This document shows positions 1-5,497 of a stretch of DNA of 6,959 nt, one piece after another. The translations under genes and the position numbers were made by a program. The DNA lies in assembly GCA_003645555.1 (NCBI GenBank), contig QNFN01000100.1:1-6959 (forward strand). The letters run 5' to 3'. The notes beneath the pieces are model-generated. The model saw only the letters and a list, made by a program, of their open reading frames with translations, was not told where the DNA came from and made no database searches. The DNA comes from Gammaproteobacteria bacterium. Lineage in GTDB: Bacteria; Pseudomonadota; Gammaproteobacteria; QNFN01. Positions within the stretch are counted from its first letter, which is position 1; each line of letters begins with the position of its first letter.

Positions 1-1280
1 ATGGCGGGCACGGCCGCGATCACGTCGGTAACCCGCAGCGCGCGCTGGTTCTCATCGGCGAGCTCGAGGAGGAAAGTGTTGACGTGCATCAGCACTTCGG
101 CAACATCGACCACCCGCCGCTCCTCGGCCTCGAGCGATCCATTGATCATCCCGTCGACGGCATCGTGCTGCGTGCGCACCGCGTCGGCAAGGCCATTGAG
201 GCCCATCATGCCGAGGGTGTCGGCCATGCGCCGGAGATTGTCGCGTAGCGGCTCGAAATCGCGCAGGTTGCCATCGTTGCTGGCGCCGAAAATCTCGATG
301 ATGTCCCGGGCGCGGTTGAAGTCTTCCTTGACCGCCACGGCTACGCTGTGCAACACGGCGGTGTCGGGACCATGCAGGCGCCGACCGACCTCCTCGATCA
401 GCTCGGCGCCGGGCACCCGGCCGGCCAGATCGAACGCCGTGTTCAGGGCCTGTGTCAATGGCCCCGCATCGGGAGCTTGGGCGACACGGTAGAGGAGGCT
501 CCTGGTCAACGCCTCCTGGTCGGCACCGGCACCGGCCTCGGCCAGCGCCTTGAGCTGTCGATCCAGGGCAGTCAGCAGGCGCTTGGCTGCCGGATCGGCG
601 GCGATGCCCCCGGAACCCAACCCTTCGAACAGGCCGCCCGCGGACCACCACAGACGTGCGTCCGTCAGCTCGGTGGTCGCCTGGCGCAGCAGTTCGCACA
701 CCCTGAGCAGGACCCGGATAGCGTTTGGATCCTGCGGATTGCGCAACCAGGCTACCAGGGCCTTCTGGTAGGTCGGCCGCACCTTGGCAGCCAGTGCCTG
801 CAACGATGCCGTGGGCGCCTGCTCCGGCGCGGGTGGCTGTACATCGAGAGAGACGTTGAAGAAGACGTCGGCCGTGAGCGGCGTCTCGCCGCCGAGTTCA
901 CGCAGTTCGTTGAGCTCGGGCAACAGCGCCTGGGGCAAATCCTCCCCACCCGACTGGATGTACTCCAGGTAGGCAGGCAGCTGCAGCAAGCCGCGCATCA
1001 GCGCCCCGAAAATCGTCTCACTACGTTCGACCCGATCGTTGCGTACGGCGTCGAGCAGGCTGAGCATCTGCTCGGCATAGTGCACCGCGCCCTGCAACTC
1101 GACCAGTTGCAGGGCGCCGATCACCTGGTGCAGCGCTTCGGCACAGGAGGCCAACTCGTACTCGTCGCCGGTATTCTCGACGAAGAACTCGAGTGACTGG
1201 ACCGCCTGTTTCAGGGTCTCGTCGATTTCGCCCTTGACCCAGTCCAGGGCCTGCGAATTGGGGCGTCCGGCATCCGTCAT
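1..1280 (-). CDS. chpA: ChpA, CheA-like hybrid kinase of type IV pilus chemosensory system (N-terminal part, 3' end beyond window)
   Basis: The minus frame starting at ATG 1280-1278 stays open for 426 codons to the left edge, so the gene is cut off by the window. The protein begins MTDAGRPNSQALDWVKGEID, followed by ETLKQAVQSLEFFVEN and later LMRGLLQLPAYLEYIQSGG. These match, from memory, the start of P. aeruginosa ChpA (LEWVKGEIAETLKQA, LQLPVYLDRIQ). This alpha-helical N-terminal region is related to the scaffold protein FimL. The Hpt, kinase, CheW and receiver domains expected of ChpA (over 2000 residues in Pseudomonas) would lie outside the window. ChpA is the cytoplasmic histidine kinase that couples PilJ to PilG and PilH. 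AGGA at 1289-1292 lies 8 nt before the ATG and partly inside the adjoining repeat. It is the last gene of the minus-strand operon, 201 nt after pilJ. Open frames on the plus strand here are shadows. The identity is secure; the exact start is very likely. Confidence 0.93.
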   Translation of the reverse strand, partial: MTDAGRPNSQALDWVKGEIDETLKQAVQSLEFFVENTGDEYELASCAEALHQVIGALQLVELQGAVHYAEQMLSLLDAVRNDRVERSETIFGALMRGLLQLPAYLEYIQSGGEDLPQALLPELNELRELGGETPLTADVFFNVSLDVQPPAPEQAPTASLQALAAKVRPTYQKALVAWLRNPQDPNAIRVLLRVCELLRQATTELTDARLWWSAGGLFEGLGSGGIAADPAAKRLLTALDRQLKALAEAGAGADQEALTRSLLYRVAQAPDAGPLTQALNTAFDLAGRVPGAELIEEVGRRLHGPDTAVLHSVAVAVKEDFNRARDIIEIFGASNDGNLRDFEPLRDNLRRMADTLGMMGLNGLADAVRTQHDAVDGMINGSLEAEERRVVDVAEVLMHVNTFLLELADENQRALRVTDVIAAVPA

Positions 1281-1288
1281 CTGTCAGA

Positions 1289-1292
1289 TCCT
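1289..1292 (-). promoter_or_regulatory. chpA ribosome binding site straddling the repeat end
   Basis: On the minus strand AGGA lies 8 nt upstream of the chpA ATG. Its last bases in plus coordinates (1291-1292) belong to the CTAG terminus of the repeat at 1291-1443, so this Shine-Dalgarno sequence is formed at the repeat/host junction. Seen directly; function is inferred. Confidence 0.55.
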
Positions 1293-1443
1293 AGCCCGTA
1301 TATTGCACCAGCCGGGGCCGTGACAGGCCACGGGCCGGTAACAGCCTGGATGTTTCGGATTCGCTTCAAAACCGATCGTCTCCACTTGCGCTTCAATGGC
1401 TTCAGACCAGGCCCGTGGCCGGCTGGTGCAATATGCGGGCTAG
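1291..1443 (+). repeat. 153-bp MITE-like repeat, copy 1, with 25-bp terminal inverted repeats
   Basis: The left arm 1291-1315 (beginning CTAGCCCGTATATTGCACCA) and the right arm 1419-1443 are inverted complements at 24 of 25 positions. An inner pair, 1326-1336 and 1410-1420 (GGCCACGGGCC/GGCCCGTGGCC), extends the pairing to about 36 bp per side with one ~10-nt bulge. Both ends carry CTAG, which could be the element terminus or a 4-bp target duplication. The interior contains GGTAACA and ATGTTTCGGATTCG, shared with the inverted copy at 6781-6917; the two align without gaps over 137 bp with about 111 identities by hand count. The element lies between pilJ and chpA, so it is transcribed as part of the operon and could fold into a long hairpin in the mRNA. 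It has no transposase, so it is a non-autonomous element or an intergenic repeat family. I cannot name the family. Confidence 0.9.
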
Positions 1444-1460
1444 GCACGGTGCATGACCAT
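1440..1460 (-). CDS. Possible six-codon leader peptide after pilJ (MVMHRA)
   Basis: Just after the pilJ stop the minus strand has a strong Shine-Dalgarno GGAGG (1466-1470), a 5-nt spacer, ATG at 1460-1458, six codons, and a TAG at 1442-1440 that lies inside the terminal CTAG of the repeat. It may be a leader peptide read just before the repeat hairpin, the truncated 5' end of a gene that once followed pilJ, or chance. The ribosome site is convincing; a function is not demonstrated. Confidence 0.25.
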   Translation of the reverse strand: MVMHRA

Positions 1461-1468
1461 CGGCACCT

Positions 1469-1481
1469 CCGGGAACCCCGG
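1469..1481 (-). other. Short GC-rich hairpin immediately after the pilJ stop
   Basis: CCGGG (1469-1473) and CCCGG (1477-1481) form a perfect 5-bp inverted repeat with a 3-nt loop, abutting the pilJ TGA. No T-run follows on the minus strand, so it does not look like an intrinsic terminator. It might stabilise the pilJ 3' end or be incidental. Confidence 0.3.
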
Positions 1482-3824
1482 TCAGGCCTGGGTTTCAGGC
1501 AGTTTGAAGCCGGCCACCGACTCACGCAGTTGTTCGGCCAGCTTGGCCAACTGACCGATCGAGTTAGCCGTTTCGTTGGTACCGGCCGTAGTCTGGGTCG
1601 TGACCTCACGGATGCTGTTCATGGTGCCGGAGACCTCGGCCGCCGTGCTCGCTTCACGACGCGCGGTGTCGGCGATGCCCTGGATCAGCTCGTAGAGCTG
1701 GTTCGAAACCTTCTCGATCTCCTCGAGTGCGTCGCCAGCGTCAGACGCCAACTGCGCCCCGCTGACCACGTTCGCGGTACTGCGTTCCATCGACGTAACT
1801 GCCTCGTTGGTGTCAGCCTGGATGGTGTTGATTAGTGCACCGATCTGCTTGGTGGCATCGGTCGAGCGTTCCGCGAGGCGCTGCACCTCGTCAGCCACCA
1901 CGGCGAAGCCGCGCCCGGCCTCGCCAGCCATCGCTGCCTGGATCGCCGCATTCAACGCAAGGATGTTGGTCTGGTCGGCAATGTCATCGATCAGCTCGAT
2001 GATGGCGCCGATCTCCTGCGAGCTCTCACCGAGACGCTTGATCCGCTTCGATGTCTCCTGGATCTGTTCGCGGATGGTGTCCATGCCGCTGATGCTGTTG
2101 CGCACCACCTCGCCGCCCCGATGGGCGATATCCACCGAGCGCTTGGCCACTTCCGCGGAGTTGCCCGCCTCGCTGGAGACGCCCTCCATCGACTGGGCCA
2201 TGGCGTCGATACGGTGGCTCGCTTCGGCGATCTGGCCGGCCTGCTCCTGGCTCGAAAGCGCCAGCTGCAGGGTCGTCGCACGGCTTGTCTGGGCCGCCCC
2301 GGTAACCTCCTTCGAGGTCAGGTTGATGGAGGTGACCAGGTTGCGCAGGGCGTCGATGGCGTAATTGACCGAATCGGCGATGGCGCCGGTGATCTCCTCG
2401 GTCACCGTGGCCTCCTTGGAAAGGTCGCCTTCCGCAAGGTAGCTGAGTTCGTCGAGCAGCTGCAGGATCGCCTCCTGGTTACGCTGGTTGAGCTGGTCGG
2501 CCACCTGCTTCTGGCGCACTGTCTCGGCGTGGCGACGGCGGGAATCAGAAACCGAGATGCCGCCGAGAAGCATCATCGCCAGCAGGCCAGCCGCACCAGC
2601 GTAATAACCAATCTCGGTGGTCAGGAAGCGGCCGCTCTGCAGGAGCTCGATCGACTCTTCGAGCTGCCATCCCGACTGGACCAATCTCTCCACCAGCTCG
2701 TCGACGGCGGTCGCCGATTCACGCGCCTCGTAGAGATCAGGAAACCGCTCCTCGAGTTCGAACATCAATTCACCCAGGATGAAGAAAACCTCCACCGCTT
2801 CATCGAGCAGTCCCCGTGAACTGCCGTCGGGGATACGACGAATGTTCAACTCGTCACTGCCAGACACCAGGCCGTCGAGGATTTCACCGATATTGGCAAC
2901 GTTGACGATCAGATCGGTCGCGGCCTCCTCCTGCGCCTCGTCTTCGAGGTTCGGGTCGCGCAGCAGACGACCCAGGTCGCGTGCCAGCTGGGCGTTGTAG
3001 AGGATCAGCTCACCCACCCGGGCAACCTGGTCCGGCTGGGCGCTGCGCTCGACCAGGTCGTCAACCAGGGCCTGGAGTGCATCGCCAAGATCAGGGATGT
3101 GGTCAGTCTCGATTTCACCCGCGAGCTTGTAGACATTGCTCAGCGGAATACGTGCCTCAAGAACCCCGTTGAGCTGCGTCGCCATCCGGTTCCAGATGGC
3201 CTTGACCGACTCGATGCGGTCGACCACGTTCGCATCGGTATAGGAGATGGTATGCATCCCGTGGCCCGCTTCACCCCCTGTGGCGGCGTGGCCCTGGGCA
3301 CCATCGTCATGCGCCATGCCTTCGTGAGGCTTGGCCTCTTCCTGGTGAGCCTGGCGTTCATGCGCTCCGCCCTCATGCGCCGGCTCTTTATCCTTATGCT
3401 CCTCGGACTCACCGGCGTGCGCTTGCCCCTCACCATTATGCTCTTTGCGTTCTTCCGCCTGCTCTCCTGCCTCTCGAATCAGGGCATCCGACTTGCCCAG
3501 GTCGCTCTCGGTGATAATCCGACCGGCCTCGCCACCGAGATGACCGACCGAACTTTCGAGTTTCTCGGCCAGTTGTCGCAACTTCGGGAACGCCGAAAAA
3601 TTACCTCGGGTTGCCGCGCTCGACAGGTCGCCAAGTTCCGGGCTGTTGATACGAATGTCGCGGACGTGGACCAACGATTCGCCATCGTCCACCTCGCGCT
3701 CGGCGACCGTCAAGATGGTGTAGAGCGAAAAGCCGAGCGTAGCCAACATGATGATGGCCAGCAGGACAAAGAAGACCCTGCGCTCCCCACCCCCGGCACC
3801 TGTTGCGGTCTTGTCTTTGCTCAT
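1482..3824 (-). CDS. pilJ: PilJ, type IV pilus methyl-accepting chemoreceptor, with His-rich periplasmic insertion
   Basis: The 780-residue protein starts at ATG 3824-3822, preceded by CAGGGAG with an 8-nt spacer. The frame is open 31 codons further upstream, but that extension is arginine-rich, lacks a better ribosome site and would overlap pilI. Domain order: short cytoplasmic tail; membrane helix about 17-40; periplasmic PilJ-type sensor region about 41-400; second membrane helix about 402-424; HAMP about 426-500; signalling domain to the end, with the hairpin tip DQTNILALNAAIQAAMAGEA near 617-636. The end, GFKLPETQA, mirrors Pseudomonas PilJ (GFKLPEGVEQA). The length exceeds the roughly 680 residues of Pseudomonas PilJ mainly through an insertion at about 103-191 that includes 11 histidines between 129 and 191. 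PilJ detects surface or pilus-related signals at the inner membrane and controls ChpA through PilI. It lies 64 nt after pilI. Confidence 0.96.
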   Translation of the reverse strand: MSKDKTATGAGGGERRVFFVLLAIIMLATLGFSLYTILTVAEREVDDGESLVHVRDIRINSPELGDLSSAATRGNFSAFPKLRQLAEKLESSVGHLGGEAGRIITESDLGKSDALIREAGEQAEERKEHNGEGQAHAGESEEHKDKEPAHEGGAHERQAHQEEAKPHEGMAHDDGAQGHAATGGEAGHGMHTISYTDANVVDRIESVKAIWNRMATQLNGVLEARIPLSNVYKLAGEIETDHIPDLGDALQALVDDLVERSAQPDQVARVGELILYNAQLARDLGRLLRDPNLEDEAQEEAATDLIVNVANIGEILDGLVSGSDELNIRRIPDGSSRGLLDEAVEVFFILGELMFELEERFPDLYEARESATAVDELVERLVQSGWQLEESIELLQSGRFLTTEIGYYAGAAGLLAMMLLGGISVSDSRRRHAETVRQKQVADQLNQRNQEAILQLLDELSYLAEGDLSKEATVTEEITGAIADSVNYAIDALRNLVTSINLTSKEVTGAAQTSRATTLQLALSSQEQAGQIAEASHRIDAMAQSMEGVSSEAGNSAEVAKRSVDIAHRGGEVVRNSISGMDTIREQIQETSKRIKRLGESSQEIGAIIELIDDIADQTNILALNAAIQAAMAGEAGRGFAVVADEVQRLAERSTDATKQIGALINTIQADTNEAVTSMERSTANVVSGAQLASDAGDALEEIEKVSNQLYELIQGIADTARREASTAAEVSGTMNSIREVTTQTTAGTNETANSIGQLAKLAEQLRESVAGFKLPETQA
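3252..3455 (-). other. Histidine/acid-rich low-complexity insertion within PilJ (residues 124-191)
   Basis: Residues 124-191 of PilJ hold 11 histidines (129, 136, 143, 150, 155, 160, 167, 172, 179, 188, 191), mostly 5-9 residues apart, among many Glu, Asp, Gly and Ala. The DNA repeats TCATGCGC at 3307, 3358 and 3373 on the plus strand, always in the same codon phase, which suggests growth by short duplications. By membrane topology the segment faces the periplasm. Such composition is typical of divalent metal-binding linkers (Zn, Ni, Cu, Co); metal binding here is inference. Confidence 0.8.
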
Positions 3825-3888
3825 CGAGCGATCTCCCTGACTGCTGTTCTCTTGATCATGTGGTCGCGCCTGCCCGTGGGCACACCGC

Positions 3889-4437
3889 CTACGCCGCCGC
3901 CTGCATGAATTCACCATGCACGGCCAAGCGGGCGAAATCGAATACTGGCCTCAGGCCGTCCTCGACACGGAAAGCCCCGGCGAGAAACTCCCGCAGCGAC
4001 GGCGCCACCTCCGGTAATTCATCGGTGCGCTCGGCGCTGTCGATCTGTTGCAGCCCGGAGACCGAGCTGACCAGCAAGCCGCTGAAGAACTCCCCCTCGC
4101 GGATCGCCACCACCCGGGTGGCGTCATCTCGCGGTGTCGCACCGAGGCCAAGAAAGGCCTGCAGGTCCATCACCGGGAGCAGGTTGCCGCGTACGTTGGC
4201 GATGCCTAGTACCCACGGCTTGACCAACGGGACGCGGGTCAGCGCGGGAACGGTCAGGATCTCCTCGACCTGCCCCAGGGGCGCCAGCAGCCGCAGACCG
4301 CCGAGGGTGAAACCGATACCGCGCCAGTAGTCGCGCGTCTCCTCCTGCATCGGCAGGCCGCGCGCCACGGCGAGACTGCGCTGCTCCAACTCGCGGAGCA
4401 GCTGCAGAGGGTCGACATTGGGGCTTGCGTCCTGCAT
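3889..4437 (-). CDS. pilI: PilI, CheW-like adaptor of the Pil-Chp system
   Basis: From ATG 4437-4435 the protein has 182 residues, close to Pseudomonas PilI (178). It is a single CheW domain from about residue 40 on. Recognisable segments are YWRGIGFTLGG (37-47), PWVLGIANVRGNLLPVMDLQ (74-93) and the ending RPVFDFARLAVHGEF, all with counterparts in Pseudomonas PilI. It is a cytoplasmic adaptor joining the PilJ tip to ChpA. The start is uncertain: an in-frame TTG at 4446-4444 would add three residues (185 aa), and neither start has a well-spaced Shine-Dalgarno. The gene follows pilH by 13 nt, so translation may be coupled. The stop is TAG at 3891-3889. Family identity is strong; the start is moderate. 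Confidence 0.93.
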   Translation of the reverse strand: MQDASPNVDPLQLLRELEQRSLAVARGLPMQEETRDYWRGIGFTLGGLRLLAPLGQVEEILTVPALTRVPLVKPWVLGIANVRGNLLPVMDLQAFLGLGATPRDDATRVVAIREGEFFSGLLVSSVSGLQQIDSAERTDELPEVAPSLREFLAGAFRVEDGLRPVFDFARLAVHGEFMQAAA

Positions 4438-4450
4438 CCCTTGCAATTGG

Positions 4451-4816
4451 TCAGCCAGGAAGAACGCTCTGGATCTTGGCCACCAGGTCGGTCTCGGTGA
4501 CCGGCTTGGTCAGGTAGTCCTTCGCCCCCTGCCGCAGACCCCAGACCTTGTCGGTCTCCTGGCTCTTGGTCGAGACGATGATGATCGGAATATCCTTGGT
4601 CTCGGCGTCCCGGGTCAGCTGGCGCGTGGTCTGAAAACCGTTGAGACCCGGCATGACGATATCCATCAGGATCACGTCCGGCTTTTCGCTGCGCGCCTTT
4701 TCGATGCCCTGCTCACCGCTTTCGGCATCGATACATTCGAACCCGTGCTTTTCGAGCATCCCCCGCAGGATATGAATCTCGGTGAGGGAATCGTCAACAA
4801 TAAGAACCTTGGCCAT
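4451..4816 (-). CDS. pilH: PilH, CheY-like response regulator
   Basis: This is a stand-alone receiver domain of 121 residues. Acidic pocket Asp8-Asp9 (ILIVDDS-like LIVDDS), phospho-acceptor Asp52 in ILMDIVMPGLNGFQTTRQLT, Ser82/Thr83 and Lys104 in YLTKPV are all present. Length and sequence match Pseudomonas PilH (MDIVMPGLNGFQATRQLT, ETDKVWGKRQGA), which helps control pilus retraction and acts as a phosphate sink. The start ATG 4816-4814 has a strong GGAGGAG just upstream. It lies 33 nt after pilG and 13 nt before pilI, so it is co-transcribed with both. No missing residue or frame problem is seen. Confidence 0.96.
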   Translation of the reverse strand: MAKVLIVDDSLTEIHILRGMLEKHGFECIDAESGEQGIEKARSEKPDVILMDIVMPGLNGFQTTRQLTRDAETKDIPIIIVSTKSQETDKVWGLRQGAKDYLTKPVTETDLVAKIQSVLPG

Positions 4817-4849
4817 CTCTCCTCCGGTGTGCAGTCAGATCCAGCGGGG

Positions 4850-5272
4850 TCACGCCTTGTCGGTACGCGCTTCGTTTCCGACATAACGGCGAATAGCGCT
4901 CAGCAGGTCGTCCTTGGTGAACGGCTTGGTCAGGTACTGTTCCGAGCCGACGATGCGCCCGCGCGCCTTGTCGAACAGACCGTCCTTGCTCGACAGCATG
5001 ATCACCGGGGTGTTGCGGAATTCACGGTTGTTCTTGATCAATGCGCAGGTCTGGTAGCCGTCGAGACGTGGCATCATGATGTCGACGAAGATGATGTCCG
5101 GACGCTCGTCGGCGATCTTGGACAGCGACTCGTAGCCATCGGTGGCGGTAACCACCACGTAGCCCTCGCGTTTGAGCAGCGTCTCCGCGGTCCGGCGGAT
5201 GGTCTTGCTGTCATCGATGACCATCACCTTGACCCCGGTCGTGCCAGCGTCGTCTGTATGCTCTTCCGTCAT
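4850..5272 (-). CDS. pilG: PilG, CheY-like response regulator
   Basis: This is a single receiver domain of 140 residues with a roughly 13-residue lead. Asp20-Asp21 (MVIDDSKTIRRTAETLLK), phospho-acceptor Asp64 in IIFVDIMMPRLDGYQTCALI, Ser94/Ser95 and Lys116 in QYLTKPF are present. Long stretches are identical, from memory, to Pseudomonas PilG, including MLSSKDGLFDKA. PilG is phosphorylated by ChpA and promotes pilus extension and twitching; in Pseudomonas it also links to FimL/FimV and CyaB-made cAMP. It is the first gene of the minus-strand operon and faces gshA across 225 bp. The ATG at 5272-5270 has only a weak GGACGG-type ribosome site, but no better in-frame start precedes the domain. Confidence 0.96.
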   Translation of the reverse strand: MTEEHTDDAGTTGVKVMVIDDSKTIRRTAETLLKREGYVVVTATDGYESLSKIADERPDIIFVDIMMPRLDGYQTCALIKNNREFRNTPVIMLSSKDGLFDKARGRIVGSEQYLTKPFTKDDLLSAIRRYVGNEARTDKA

Positions 5273-5290
5273 ATCGTCCGTCCGCTACGA

Positions 5291-5313
5291 CTCCAGGCTA
5301 CTGGAGATTCCAG
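5291..5313 (-). other. Overlapping alternative hairpins in the pilG leader
   Basis: CTCCAG (5291-5296) pairs perfectly with CTGGAG (5301-5306) across a GCTA loop. CTGGA (5301-5305) also pairs with TCCAG (5309-5313) across GAT. The two hairpins share the middle arm and are mutually exclusive. The nearest arm ends about 18 nt upstream of the pilG ATG, so folding could affect ribosome access if transcription starts further upstream. This is seen in sequence only. Confidence 0.3.
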
Positions 5314-5489
5314 AGCCACAAGGTGGGTCGCAATCACGCGATTTCAGGTACTGTCCTGCCCCAATGTTTCAACCAGCTGTTGCGCGATGTCACGAAACCC
5401 ATGACGACGACGCGCTATCTTGCTGGAAGATATACTAAGTTAACATAGCCCCGGCGCTTCAAGACAGGCCGGGAAGCACAATTTGAGGA

Positions 5490-5492
5490 CTC
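5490..5492 (+). promoter_or_regulatory. gshA ribosome binding site deciding the start
   Basis: GAGGA at about 5485-5489, followed by an 8-nt spacer, precedes ATG 5498. It favours this ATG over the in-frame TTG at 5483, which overlaps the Shine-Dalgarno itself. Confidence 0.6.
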
Positions 5493-5497
5493 CCCGG

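Larger units (their letters stand above)
5273..5497. promoter_or_regulatory. Divergent pilG/gshA intergenic region with promoter-like AT-rich island
   Basis: This 225-bp gap must hold the starts of transcription for both pilG (minus) and gshA (plus). An AT-rich stretch at about 5415-5448 stands out from the GC-rich surroundings. For gshA it offers TTGCTG (5420-5425) and TAACAT (5441-5446) with a short 15-nt spacer, or TATACT (5431-5436) with no good -35. A 6-bp inverted repeat, CCCGGC (5450-5455) and GCCGGG (5468-5473), lies in the gshA leader. I saw no convincing sigma-54 site or operator for pilG. The assignment as a promoter region rests mainly on position and composition. Confidence 0.4.

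Noticed and set aside
348..1196. 282-codon plus-strand open frame, and shorter frames at 1-492 and 52-699, over the left end
   Set aside because: They are shadows of chpA. The minus frame starting at 1280 has continuous ChpA-like sequence through the whole region and simply has no stop inside the window.
1291..1443. CRISPR array or REP cluster
   Set aside because: There is one unit with long terminal inverted repeats, not regular short direct repeats with spacers.
1469..1481. Intrinsic terminator after pilJ
   Set aside because: The hairpin is short and lacks a T-run, and chpA continues in the same direction.
3825..3917. 31-residue N-terminal extension of PilJ
   Set aside because: It is Arg-rich and unlike PilJ, overlaps the end of pilI, and the downstream ATG at 3824 has a well-spaced CAGGGAG.
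5483..5497. TTG start adding five residues to GshA
   Set aside because: The TTG overlaps the Shine-Dalgarno that serves ATG 5498, and has no ribosome site of its own.
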